A stretch of DNA of 64,000 nt, taken from Haliscomenobacter sp040401995. GTDB taxonomy: Bacteria; Bacteroidota; Bacteroidia; Chitinophagales; Saprospiraceae. The DNA is taken from the NCBI GenBank assembly GCA_040401995.1, contig JBBANM010000023.1:14944-78943 (forward strand). Reading direction: 5' to 3'. Positions 45,819-54,283 of the stretch are shown here, in pieces. The notes under the pieces are model-generated. The model made no database searches, had not been told where the DNA came from, and saw only the letters and a program-made list of their open reading frames with translations. Position 1 is the stretch's first letter. Every line of letters begins with the position of its first letter. The translations under genes were made by a program, and so were the position numbers.

Positions 45819-47129
45819 ATGTCTATTCCTACCATAAATTCGAAAGTTGCCCAATCAACACATCCAATTTTATTGACCCTTTGGGCTTGTATAGCCGCTT
45901 TTGGCACCTATGCATGTATGTACGCTTTGCGCAAAGGGATTACTGCTACTACTTTTGAAGGTATGGCCTTTTGGGGGGTGAGTTATAAAATACTATTGAT
46001 TACAGCCCAAATTTTCGGTTATGCCTTATCCAAATTGATTGGTATTCGAGTCGTTTCGGAAGCCAAACCTCACCAACGCGGCTGGTACATTGTGGTATTG
46101 GTTTCAATTGCGGGATTGTCGCTTTGGCTTTTTGCAATCGTTCCAGCACCCTATAATATCGTCTTTTTGTTTTTGAATGGATTGCCTTTGGGGATGATCT
46201 ACGGTCTGGTATTGGGGTATCTGGAAGGCCGTAAGCAAACCGATGTGCTAGTCGCTGCCCTTACTGCCTCGTTTATTTTTGCCTCAGGATTTGTAAAAAC
46301 CGTGGGATTGACGGTGCTAGGATGGGGGGTAAGCGAATTTTACATGCCTTTGTATACGGCATTATTGTTTCTACCTTTTATGGCGATTTTTTTGTTTATG
46401 CTCATCAAATTACCGAGGCCCAGTGCAGAAGACATTGCTTTGCGCACAGAAAGGTTACCAATGAATAAGGAACGACGCCGACATTTTGTGCGCTTATTTT
46501 TGCCAGGAGTGTTGCTTTTTATTTTTGGTTATGTGCTATTGACGGTTTTGCGCGATTTTCGGGATAATTTTGGACCGGAAGTATTGAAAGAATTGGGCGT
46601 AGCTAATGCTGGGGTGTTTACCAAAATTGAAACCCCGATTGCTGTTCTGATCTTAATCATTGTGGCTTCTTTGGCACAAATCAAAGACAACTTCCAAGCT
46701 TTTACCTGGGTGAACTTGATCACTTTTTGCGGGGTAATAATGGCGATTGTTTGCACCTGGCTCTTCCAGTTGGGACTGATCAACCCCATTACTTGGATGT
46801 TGATTGTCGGCGCGGGGATGTACATGGCCTACGTTCCCGCTAATGGGATCTATTTTGATCGCTTAATGGCAACGTTCAAGTACCCTGGTACAGTAGGATT
46901 TATTGTCACCATGGCCGATTATTATGGTTACATGGGCAGCGTGGTTTTATTGCTGTACAAAAACTTTGGACAAGCCAATATTAAATATTCTACATTTTTG
47001 ATTTATGCCGTATACATCGTTTTGGGATTGTATGGTTTGTCGATGACGGCAGCCTATTTCTATTTCCGCAGGGAAGTGCAATCACGGAAATTCGTGATGG
47101 GAGGAGACCCTATACAATTAAAAGTGTAG
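45819..47129 (+). CDS. DUF5690 / MFS-like membrane transporter
   Basis: A 436-residue polytopic membrane protein with about 12 helices arranged as in the major facilitator superfamily. The first helix has LWACIAAFGTYACMYALRKGITAT, and LGYLEGRKQTDVLVAALTASFIFASGFVKT lies in the middle, a pattern seen in the Bacteroidota DUF5690 family. The substrate is unknown. The ATG at 45819 has a purine-rich stretch (AGAAGCAAG) just before it; a TTG 30 bases upstream is less likely. It is followed by tRNA-Leu on the other strand. Confidence 0.78.
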   Translation: MSIPTINSKVAQSTHPILLTLWACIAAFGTYACMYALRKGITATTFEGMAFWGVSYKILLITAQIFGYALSKLIGIRVVSEAKPHQRGWYIVVLVSIAGLSLWLFAIVPAPYNIVFLFLNGLPLGMIYGLVLGYLEGRKQTDVLVAALTASFIFASGFVKTVGLTVLGWGVSEFYMPLYTALLFLPFMAIFLFMLIKLPRPSAEDIALRTERLPMNKERRRHFVRLFLPGVLLFIFGYVLLTVLRDFRDNFGPEVLKELGVANAGVFTKIETPIAVLILIIVASLAQIKDNFQAFTWVNLITFCGVIMAIVCTWLFQLGLINPITWMLIVGAGMYMAYVPANGIYFDRLMATFKYPGTVGFIVTMADYYGYMGSVVLLLYKNFGQANIKYSTFLIYAVYIVLGLYGLSMTAAYFYFRREVQSRKFVMGGDPIQLKV

Positions 47130-47151
47130 TAAAAAACAAGGAGAAAAATTG

Positions 47152-47236
47152 TGCCCGGAGCGGGAATCGAACCCGCACGACCTTTTGGGTCACAGGATTT
47201 TAAGTCCTGCGTGTCTACCGATTTCACCATCTGGGC
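47152..47236 (-). tRNA. tRNA-Leu (UAA)
   Basis: 85 bases on the minus strand with a long variable arm, as expected for leucine. The acceptor stem begins GCCCAGA and ends TCCGGGC with one mismatch. The anticodon arm is CAGGA-CTTAAAA-TCCTG, giving anticodon TAA, and the T arm contains GGTTCGATTCC. The discriminator is A. CCA is not encoded: the next bases read CAA. Leu-UAA is a substrate of the MiaA/MiaB/MiaE A37 pathway, and two of those genes are in this window. The adjacent GNAT gene lies downstream of it on the other side, so its transcription direction is away from DUF5690. Confidence 0.96.
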
Positions 47237-47316
47237 TTACGGAAAATGAAAAGCTTTTTTTCATTTGAATTGCGAAAGTAAAGAATCGCAGCACAACGCG
47301 CAACTTTTCAAGGTAA

Positions 47317-47808
47317 TTAATTTGCAAGTGGCGTTTGTATGGCGGTTCTTGTTACCCGAATCATTTTCTTTTCAGCACCATTAACCGTGCTGAATCCAAA
47401 AAGTTCCCATTGACTATCCTCTTGTTTTTCTTCTTGAACGAATTCCACTTGGCTAATCGATCCTAGTTGCTGAAGCCGTAAAAGAAATTGCTCAAACAGC
47501 TTTTTTTCAACGCCTTGCTGAAGATAATCGGGATCTACAACCAGGCTAAAATTTGAAAAAATACTGGAACCTGCTTCATCTGGATAGGCGTGAACCTCGC
47601 CAACCACTTTGCTCAAATTTTCGCCGTCAACGGCAACCAGCATAATACCATTTTCCAAACTGGAGTCAATCCATTGCAGTACTTGCTCCAGTACAATGGG
47701 CTGAGCAAATGGCTGAAAAATCCCAGAACGGTTACATTCGAGGTAAATGGCTCGAATGTAACCGCCATCCAAAGGATTTGCTGAACGTATTCCTATCGTT
47801 ACTGACAT
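47317..47808 (-). CDS. GNAT-like acetyltransferase
   Basis: 163 residues with a weak GNAT pattern: IGIRSANPLDGGYIRAIYLE at the start, VVGEVHAYPDEAG, then a motif-A-like FSLVVDPDYLQQGVEKKLFE, in which the usual Q/RxxGxG/A loop is reduced to QQGVEKK. The acetyl-CoA site may therefore be altered. The substrate is unknown. Its ATG begins one base after the stop of the large T9SS cargo gene upstream, so translation is probably coupled, although the two functions show no obvious link. Confidence 0.65.
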   Translation of the reverse strand: MSVTIGIRSANPLDGGYIRAIYLECNRSGIFQPFAQPIVLEQVLQWIDSSLENGIMLVAVDGENLSKVVGEVHAYPDEAGSSIFSNFSLVVDPDYLQQGVEKKLFEQFLLRLQQLGSISQVEFVQEEKQEDSQWELFGFSTVNGAEKKMIRVTRTAIQTPLAN

Positions 47809-47809
47809 C

Positions 47810-50149
47810 TTAGCGGATCAATGTTACTTCGCCGCTACGGTTGAAAGTAGTCCCATCAGGGTAACGAACGATGATTTTATACAAAAACACATCGGAAGGA
47901 GCAGGTTGACCGCCATTGGTGCCGTCCCAACCCTGTTTGTTGTTGCTGTTGTTGTAAACCTGTTGTCCCCAGCGATTGAATACCTGAAAATCAACAATTT
48001 CTACATTGCCTGAGTAAACAACGTTGAAAAAATCGTTGCGGTTATCGCCATTGGGGGTAAAAGCGTTGGGGATATCATAAGTTGGCGCTAACACGGGTAT
48101 GGGTAGCGTATTGGCTTCAACAACACAATTGGAAGTTGCCGTAGTGATCCGCAATTTGTATACCGTTGGGTTTGCGGTTGGACTATGCTGGATCGTTAGG
48201 GTATTTCCAGTGATCGGTTGATCATTGGCGAACCACGTATAAGTTACGCCATTAGGTACTGCTGGTGAAGTATTGGCAATGACCTTGATGCTGTTGCCTA
48301 ATGGTATGCCTTTGGTGGCTGCATCTGCTGGATCAAAAGTGAAACCGGTGATGCTTGGTACGGTAAAAACATTGACATTGACTGACCTTGTGATCGTACC
48401 GCAATTTGGCCCCCAGGTATAGGTCAAATCAAAGCGGGTGTTTGATCGCACGTTGCTGGCGGTAACAGTTACTTGATTAGAAGTTTGTCCTGCATATCTC
48501 CAAGTATAAGTTTGATTGACCCCTGCTGGTGCGTTGCCAGCAGCAGTTAGAGTAACAGAGGTATTGGGACAAATAGTTTGATCAGCAGGTACCGTAACGG
48601 TAGCAGGTTGGATCACCGTAACGGTTACATCACGGGTAACGGCAGTACAATTTCCGCGTTGAGCCGTAACCGTGTAGGTAGAGGTAACATCCGGACTCAC
48701 CGAAAGGAAGCCAATATTTGAAGTGAAACCATTAGGGCCCGTCCATCGATAGGTAGTTGCGGGGTCGGCGGAAGTGTTGATCAATACGCTACCCCCTTTA
48801 CAAACTACAGGGTTATTGGCCAGCCCTAGGGTAGGAGCTAGTAAGACTTGAACTTCGCGCGAGGCGCTTGAAGGGCAATTTTTTTCCGTAACGGTTATTG
48901 TGAAAGTGGTAGTGGCTAATGGCGTAACGGTAGGGGTTTTACAATCAGTACAAGACAAAGTTGCAGTAGCTGGACCCCACTTAATGGTTCCTTCGCCTTT
49001 GTAAGAAGCGATGAGTTGAACCGATTGACCAGGACAAAGAATCGGTTTTTCGGGGACAATGGTAATAACCTTAGGTTTGATCACTGGAACCAGAATTCGA
49101 GCAGTATCCACACATCCGCGGTTTTTGGTAGCACGAATCAAATAGATGCTATCAATTGTTCCAATAACCAGGTTCCAAAGCGAATCTGGTGTTTGAAAGT
49201 CTACTTTTGGCGCATTGGGTCCATAAATCAGCGGCCCCCATTTGTGTTTAATGAAAGGATAAGCCCTACTCTCAAAAACATCCGATTTGAGGATTAAAAT
49301 TTCACCTTGGCAATACACTTCTTTTTGGGGATCGATGGTAATGGTTTGAACAGGTAGGGAGTCAATAACTACCACTACTGAATCCACCGTAGTACATTGC
49401 GAGGTAATAAAAGTTGCAAAATACTTGGTCGTTATTTTGGGCTGAACAGTGGTATTGATCACATTGCTAACGTTGATGCTTTTGTCACTAGCCGTCCAGG
49501 TTAGGTTATTAGGGCTGCCGGTACTAGTAATTGCAAACAGTATAGGTTTGGTGCCTTTACAAGCAAAAACGGTATCTGGATTCTGAATGTCGGCACGCTG
49601 GGGCGCAATGTTGACGGAGATCGAAGCACTTGCCTTACAGCCCGTTACATTTACAGTAGCTTGATAGGTAGTCGTGAAACTGGGTCGAGCAGTTACCAAA
49701 GCAGCGCTTGTGCTGCTCAAGCCTGCTGCGGGCGTCCAGGTAATGCCTTGCCCTTGCGTATTCGTCACCGCTAGTAGGCGCACGGGTACGCCGCGACAAA
49801 CCGATTGAGGATCCAAGGCTTGGAGCGCAATGCTGGGGCGAACGATCACCAAAAAAACTGAGTCGCGCTGTTTAATGCCATTGACAAAGCCATCGACGTA
49901 AACCCAAATGTTTTGAGTGGGTTTTACCTTTACTTTAGCAGCAGTAGGTAGATTGACAATATTTGCCGGCGACCATTGATAATTCACCCCGCCATTGGCT
50001 TCTAGGGTGATGCTACTGTCAGCGCACACGAACAAAGTATCTTTGTCGGGTAGTATTCTCAAACGCAAGGCATTCGGCGTAGCGTTACGCGAGTTGGCGA
50101 AGGCGATTCCGCCAACTAAAATCAAGAGTAAAGTCAACCAATTCTTCAT
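47810..50149 (-). CDS. Multi-Ig surface protein with T9SS type B sorting domain
   Basis: A 779-residue secreted protein. A signal peptide (NWLTLLLILVGGIAFA) is followed by about seven Ig/PKD-like modules of 75-90 residues. Most have a repeated pattern of a cysteine near the start, a Y-x-W or I-x-W strand and a TTY or TTF end (GITWTPAAGL, LTWTASDKS, IKWGPATATL, TYRWTGPNGF, TYTWRYAGQT, TYTWFANDQP). The last 85 residues are the gliding-motility C-terminal domain (NAFTPNGDNRNDFFNVVYSG ... VFNRWGQQVY ... GWDGTNGG). It is probably a cell-surface adhesin or matrix protein exported by the T9SS. It is the upstream gene of a coupled pair with the GNAT-like gene. Confidence 0.9.
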   Translation of the reverse strand: MKNWLTLLLILVGGIAFANSRNATPNALRLRILPDKDTLFVCADSSITLEANGGVNYQWSPANIVNLPTAAKVKVKPTQNIWVYVDGFVNGIKQRDSVFLVIVRPSIALQALDPQSVCRGVPVRLLAVTNTQGQGITWTPAAGLSSTSAALVTARPSFTTTYQATVNVTGCKASASISVNIAPQRADIQNPDTVFACKGTKPILFAITSTGSPNNLTWTASDKSINVSNVINTTVQPKITTKYFATFITSQCTTVDSVVVVIDSLPVQTITIDPQKEVYCQGEILILKSDVFESRAYPFIKHKWGPLIYGPNAPKVDFQTPDSLWNLVIGTIDSIYLIRATKNRGCVDTARILVPVIKPKVITIVPEKPILCPGQSVQLIASYKGEGTIKWGPATATLSCTDCKTPTVTPLATTTFTITVTEKNCPSSASREVQVLLAPTLGLANNPVVCKGGSVLINTSADPATTYRWTGPNGFTSNIGFLSVSPDVTSTYTVTAQRGNCTAVTRDVTVTVIQPATVTVPADQTICPNTSVTLTAAGNAPAGVNQTYTWRYAGQTSNQVTVTASNVRSNTRFDLTYTWGPNCGTITRSVNVNVFTVPSITGFTFDPADAATKGIPLGNSIKVIANTSPAVPNGVTYTWFANDQPITGNTLTIQHSPTANPTVYKLRITTATSNCVVEANTLPIPVLAPTYDIPNAFTPNGDNRNDFFNVVYSGNVEIVDFQVFNRWGQQVYNNSNNKQGWDGTNGGQPAPSDVFLYKIIVRYPDGTTFNRSGEVTLIR

Positions 50150-50305
50150 ATGTTCGATTTATTCGAAAGGGTTTTTACAAACCTACCGAAAAGTAGTAAT
50201 TCTCCGCTAATTGCGGCAATGGATTGCGGAGAAAATAAATTAGCCGACAAAAGATCGCTATGCATAGGGTATCGCAAGCAAGAAATCTTCCCATACCAAG
50301 CAGTC

Positions 50306-50719
50306 TTAATCCAATGGGCATTTTTCTAACGCAGCTTGTACGGTTGTCATTTTGGTATAACCCAGATTATTTTCCCAAGTATGGCTGACATAATTGATTA
50401 TGTTGGCAATTTCAATATCGCTCAACTCTGGTATAGCGGCCATTTTTTGGTTGTAAGTCTTACCATTCACTACAACTGGACCTTCCAATCCTTTGCGGAT
50501 AATGCACACCATTTTGGCTGGGTCGTCGCGAAAATAATCTGCTTTAGCCAATGGCGGGATCAAGCCTTTCAGTCCAGTTCCATCTTCCATGTGGCAATTG
50601 GCGCATTTATTAAGGTACAGCAATTCACCTTGTTGGTACACATTATAAGATTGGCACTGCCACAAAAAGGCGATTAACAACAATAGTAGCGGTAAAAAGA
50701 TTTTAGTTCTCAACACCAT
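50306..50719 (-). CDS. Lipoprotein c-type cytochrome
   Basis: A 137-residue monohaem cytochrome c. The signal sequence ends in AFLWQC (lipobox, Cys22); the haem site CANCH is at 39-43, in LYLNKCANCHMEDGTGLKGL, and the axial methionine is probably in YNQKMAAIPELSDIEI. A second cysteine, in AKMVCIIRKG, is unusual. The ATG at 50719 shares its A with the TGA of the ChaN-like gene (TGATG), a strong sign of translational coupling; an ATG 33 bases upstream would lie inside that gene. It probably works at the membrane in electron transfer; the pairing suggests a haem or iron link. Confidence 0.88.
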   Translation of the reverse strand: MVLRTKIFLPLLLLLIAFLWQCQSYNVYQQGELLYLNKCANCHMEDGTGLKGLIPPLAKADYFRDDPAKMVCIIRKGLEGPVVVNGKTYNQKMAAIPELSDIEIANIINYVSHTWENNLGYTKMTTVQAALEKCPLD

Positions 50720-51618
50720 CAATAAGTTTTGGTCATGCTTGTTATTACACAAATGGTGAAATCGGCTTTCTTCTGATTTTCCGGAAGAATGGCATCTAAT
50801 TTGTCTTGTTCCACCGTTGAAATGGTGACAATGTCTTGTTTTGGCTTATATTGATTGAGGTGCCATAAGATACCTTCTTTGGAATCAGAATGGTACGATC
50901 CATTAAAATGTAGAAACAAATGGCCTTTTTTTAAGTTTTGGCTGATGAAGTAGGCCATGGTGGCATCCTTTACAGCTTGCGCTTTTACAATATTTTCTTT
51001 GTCAGCGCCGCCATGAGAACCCATCATATCAATCATTGCTTTGTAGGTGGGGAGGTTAGCGTCGTAGGCGATGGGAAGCGGGGCGATCCAGGCTTTAGCT
51101 TCAGCACTCAAGCTTTGTAAGCCATCAAAACCTTTGCGGAAAACGAGATTGGCATACCGCCGCGGAATGTTGGTGGCAATGAAAGGCAATTTTTCGGATT
51201 TGGCCAATTCCACCAAGGGGCGGTAATCGGTGGCATAGTTTTTCCAAACCCTTGATTCTTCTTCAAAACTTTTTTGATTGATTGCGCCACTTAAATATTC
51301 ATCAAGCACCACTTGGTTGTCGCGCTCAAACATTTCGGCGCCAAGGATCAGCTTGCCTTTTTTTGCCTTGAACAAGTCATTGGCAATTTCGATTTCAAAC
51401 CAGTGGGAGATCGGGTTGTTATGTTCTTCACCAAAAAAAACGACATCGGCTTTGCTGGCTGTTTTGAGCATGTCTTCATAGCTCACTACTTTGCCTTTGG
51501 CATCAAAAATGCGGTATGCGGTTTTTTCTTGAGCAGATAAAGAAAAAACGCTTGAGAGGATGATAAAAATGGCAGTGAAGCACTTAAAATTGGGCATCTT
51601 CATAAGTATTTTGTTCAT
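50719..51618 (-). CDS. ChaN-like haem-binding / Tiki-fold protein
   Basis: 299 residues with a signal peptide (CFTAIFIILSSVFSLSAQ). The mature protein belongs to the ChaN (haem-binding uptake, DUF399) family: VVFFGEEHNNPISHWFEIEI near the start, GAEMFERDNQ, FIATNIPRRYANLVFRKG and HFNGSYHSDSKEGILWHL, with the histidines and glutamates in the family places. Campylobacter ChaN binds haem; relatives include Tiki proteases. The overlap of its stop with the start of the cytochrome gene supports a haem-related role. In-frame ATGs at 51618, 51603 and 51597 are all possible; the first is used. Confidence 0.85.
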   Translation of the reverse strand: MNKILMKMPNFKCFTAIFIILSSVFSLSAQEKTAYRIFDAKGKVVSYEDMLKTASKADVVFFGEEHNNPISHWFEIEIANDLFKAKKGKLILGAEMFERDNQVVLDEYLSGAINQKSFEEESRVWKNYATDYRPLVELAKSEKLPFIATNIPRRYANLVFRKGFDGLQSLSAEAKAWIAPLPIAYDANLPTYKAMIDMMGSHGGADKENIVKAQAVKDATMAYFISQNLKKGHLFLHFNGSYHSDSKEGILWHLNQYKPKQDIVTISTVEQDKLDAILPENQKKADFTICVITSMTKTY

Positions 51619-51695
51619 TTGGCTGACACGGTTAGGGGGTGATTCAATCAACAAAATCACAAAATAAGTTTTTTTTGCAGCATCTGATTCTTCAT

Positions 51696-52118
51696 TTAAT
51701 CCTCTTCCTGTTGCGGCGGGGGAACCTTTTTGCGGTTTGATTTTTTCTCGCTGGTGATTTTTTTGATTTTTTTGCGTTTGAAGGGGTGAGCAACCAGCCG
51801 TTCGGGGATCTCTTCCCGCTCGGGTTCTGGTTCCAACGATTTTTCCAGCAAGGCAAAAAAACGTTTAATAGCCAGCGTTCGATTGGCGGCTTGCGATCTA
51901 CTTTCTTGGGCTACCACTATAAGGTGGCCTTCTTTGGTGATCTTATTGGGCAGTCGTTCAGCCAGCAAGTTTTTTTCTTCTGGAGTTAATCCATGGGATG
52001 CAGCGGGTTCGAAAATCAATTCCACCCGGGTTTCAACTTTATTGACATTTTGGCCGCCGCTTCCGGAACTCCGTGATGTTCGAAATTTCAGTTCTTTTTC
52101 TATCTGTAATTGATCCAT
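51696..52118 (-). CDS. arfB: Alternative ribosome-rescue factor (peptidyl-tRNA hydrolase ArfB)
   Basis: A 140-residue codon-independent release factor that frees ribosomes stalled on mRNA without a stop codon. The catalytic GGQ is at 21-23 in SSGSGGQNVNKVETRVEL, and the C-terminal tail is basic (KRKKIKKITSEKKSNRKKV), which enters the empty mRNA channel. The ATG at 52118 gives the usual start before the GGQ domain; a longer frame to 52175 would run into the hairpin element and is rejected. Copy C of that element begins 16 bp upstream of the ATG, so it lies in the leader or promoter. Confidence 0.94.
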   Translation of the reverse strand: MDQLQIEKELKFRTSRSSGSGGQNVNKVETRVELIFEPAASHGLTPEEKNLLAERLPNKITKEGHLIVVAQESRSQAANRTLAIKRFFALLEKSLEPEPEREEIPERLVAHPFKRKKIKKITSEKKSNRKKVPPPQQEED

Positions 52119-52134
52119 TTCTTTTTTTGGGTTT

Positions 52135-52320
52135 AGAGCTTGTTTAGGATTCAGCTTCGAGCTACAAATGGCCAAAATTCACTCTAATTTTGTTACAAAA
52201 ATGCTCATGTAGCGCTGACCAGTCTCCCGATGAAATCGGGAATGCACTCCGCTTTTTTCGTCTCATTAGTGTGAATTTTTGCTCATTTTCGCCATCGAAC
52301 CAGAATCCTTAACAAGCTCT
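52135..52320 (-). repeat. Long-hairpin element, copy C (class 1 ends, reverse orientation)
   Basis: 186 bp. The ends are AGAGCTTGTTTAGGATTC and GAATCCTTAACAAGCTCT. It is inverted relative to A1: GGCCAAAATTCACTCTAAT comes first and CATTAGTGTGAAT later. The centre has one palindromic unit, CCCGATGAAATCGGG. Its arms carry CTAAT where A1 has CCAAT, with the matching change on the other side. Confidence 0.9.
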
Positions 52321-52444
52321 TTAAAATATCGACAAAACAACAGTAAATAAAATTAGTTCCTGTGCATAAAAATTCAGAAAAAATTGAAACTTCGCACCTA
52401 TGCTTTTGTTCCACTTTCACCAATCGCGCTAAGTTACAACCCCC

Positions 52445-52606
52445 AGAGTGTGTTTGGGTTTTTAGTTCGCAAGCGAAAATGAGTCAAAAATTACACCAAC
52501 GAGGCGCGAAAAACGGAGTGTAGCACCGCTACATGAGTATTTTTGCAACGAAGTTGGGGTGAATTTTGGCCATTTGCAGCGCGAATAAAAAACCCAAACA
52601 CACTCT
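52445..52606 (+). repeat. Long-hairpin element, copy D (class 2 ends)
   Basis: 162 bp. The ends are AGAGTGTGTTTGGGTTTTTA and ...AACCCAAACACACTCT, where GGGTT/AACCC has replaced GGATT/AATCC on both sides. The centre lacks the palindromic unit entirely (GGAGTGTAGCACCGCTACAT). It lies between arfB and the cryptochrome gene, whose ATG is 33 bp downstream, and together with copy C occupies nearly all of this divergent promoter region. Confidence 0.9.
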
Positions 52607-52638
52607 GGATCTGATTGGCTAATAAATCAACCGAAGTT

Positions 52639-54078
52639 ATGCGTAGAAGAGCAATAGTATGGTTTAGACAGGATTTGCGGCTCCACGACAACGAAGCTTT
52701 GCAAGAGGCCTTGGCCAATGCCTATGAAGTGATCCCTGTTTATGTTTTTGACGAACGTTTTATGTTGGGCGAAACCGCTTTTGGTTTTCGCAAAACCAAT
52801 AAATACCGCGCCCAATTCCTCATCGAAAGTGTTGCTGATTTACGCAAAAACCTTCGAAAACTCAACAGCGAGCTGATTATCCGAATTGGGAAGCCAGAAG
52901 AAGTAATCTTTGAGTTGGCCAAAGAGGTCAAAACAAGTTGGGTTTTTTGTAACCGCGAACGTACCGATGAGGAAGCACAAGTACAAGACGCGCTCGAGAA
53001 CAATTTATGGTCGATAGGGCAAGAAATTCGCTATTCACGTGGCAAAATGCTTTACTATACGGCCGATTTGCCTTTTCCGATCCAGCATACGCCGGATGTA
53101 TTTACTCAATTTCGCAAAGAGGTTGAAAAGATAGTGCCTGTTCGCGAGCCTTTGCCACGACCTGCAAAGTCATTTAATCCACTGCTCGTGGACGTTCCAG
53201 CAGGCGAAATGCCAACTTTGGAAGATTTTCAGTTGGAGCCTTTTGAAGTTGACTCTCGGGCGGCTTTGGTCTTCAAAGGCGGTGAAACGGAAGGCCTGAA
53301 ACGACTCCATTATTATTTTTGGGAGTCGAGCAAAGTAAAAACTTACAAAGAAACCCGCAACGAACTGATTGGCGCAGATTATTCTTCAAAATTCAGTCCT
53401 TGGCTGGCGAATGGCTGCCTTTCTCCCAAGCAGATTTACCATGAATTGAAAAAATACGAAGCCGCCAAGCGTGGGAATGAGTCGACTTATTGGTTGTTTT
53501 TTGAATTGCTATGGCGTGACTTTTTTCGGTTTATGGGCAAAAAATACGGCAACAAAATTTTTCAGAAAGGAGGCCCGCGCAATAACATTCAGCCGAGATG
53601 GAGAGATGATTTTCGACTGTTGCAAAAATGGATCGACGGACAAACGGGCGTCCCATTTATCGACGCCAATATGTTGGAACTCAAGTATACCGGCTTTATG
53701 TCGAACCGGGGAAGACAGAATGTGGCCAGTTTTTTGGTGAAAGACTTGCAAGTTAACTGGCAAATGGGCGCTGAATATTTTGAATCAATGTTGATCGATT
53801 ACGATCCATGTAGCAATTGGGGTAACTGGAATTATGTGGCCGGAGTGGGTAGTGATCCCCGCGAAGATCGTTATTTCAATATCCTCACTCAGGCGCGCCG
53901 CTATGACCCAAACGGTGATTATGTCAAATTATGGCTACCCGAACTGTCCGATATACCTGCCGATAAGGTACATCAACCTGAATTGATGACGTCTACTGAA
54001 CAGCAATCACACCAATTGTTTCTGGAAGCTAATTATCCCAAACCGATGATCAATACGCAAAAATGGGTGAAAGGCTAA
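52639..54078 (+). CDS. DASH-type cryptochrome / photolyase
   Basis: A 479-residue flavoprotein of the photolyase family. The N-terminal antenna domain begins RRAIVWFRQDLRLHDNEAL. The FAD domain has TYKETRNELIGADYSSKFSP, WLANGCLSPKQIYHELKKYE, LLWRDFFRFMGKKYG, GFMSNRGRQNVASFL and CSNWGNWNYVAGVGSDPRED, all DASH signatures. Such proteins repair cyclobutane dimers, mainly in single-stranded DNA, or act as blue-light sensors. The ATG at 52639 is used rather than a TTG at 52615 next to the hairpin element. Copy E of the element starts on the last base of the stop codon. Confidence 0.93.
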   Translation: MRRRAIVWFRQDLRLHDNEALQEALANAYEVIPVYVFDERFMLGETAFGFRKTNKYRAQFLIESVADLRKNLRKLNSELIIRIGKPEEVIFELAKEVKTSWVFCNRERTDEEAQVQDALENNLWSIGQEIRYSRGKMLYYTADLPFPIQHTPDVFTQFRKEVEKIVPVREPLPRPAKSFNPLLVDVPAGEMPTLEDFQLEPFEVDSRAALVFKGGETEGLKRLHYYFWESSKVKTYKETRNELIGADYSSKFSPWLANGCLSPKQIYHELKKYEAAKRGNESTYWLFFELLWRDFFRFMGKKYGNKIFQKGGPRNNIQPRWRDDFRLLQKWIDGQTGVPFIDANMLELKYTGFMSNRGRQNVASFLVKDLQVNWQMGAEYFESMLIDYDPCSNWGNWNYVAGVGSDPREDRYFNILTQARRYDPNGDYVKLWLPELSDIPADKVHQPELMTSTEQQSHQLFLEANYPKPMINTQKWVKG

Positions 54079-54262
54079 GAGCTTGTTCAGGATTCTGGTT
54101 CGAAGGCGTAGTGAGCTAAAATTCACACTAATGAGACGCAAAAAGCGGAGTGTATTCCCGATTTCATCGGGAGACAAGTCAGCGCTACCTGAGCATTTTT
54201 ATAACGAAATTAGAGTGGATTTTGGCCATTTGCAGCTCGAACCAGAATCCTGAACAAGCTCT
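54078..54262 (+). repeat. Long-hairpin element, copy E (class 1 ends)
   Basis: 185 bp. The ends are AGAGCTTGTTCAGGATTCTG and ...CCTGAACAAGCTCT, and the first 26 bases are exactly complementary to the last 26. The centre has one palindromic unit, CCCGATTTCATCGGG. Its first A is the last base of the cryptochrome TAA stop. It would act as a large 3' hairpin for the cryptochrome mRNA and, read the other way, for miaE. Confidence 0.92.
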
Positions 54263-54283
54263 AACAAGCAATTACTTGTTTTT
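54263..54283. terminator. Small hairpin at the miaE 3' end
   Basis: AACAAG (54263-54268) and CTTGTT (54275-54280) with loop CAATTA and T bases after it on the plus strand. It sits between element E and the miaE stop; a weak terminator at best. Confidence 0.4.

Noticed and set aside
52119..52175. A longer arfB start reaching into hairpin copy C
   Set aside because: The extra residues are encoded by the element end and do not belong to the ArfB family; ATG 52118 gives the normal N-terminus.
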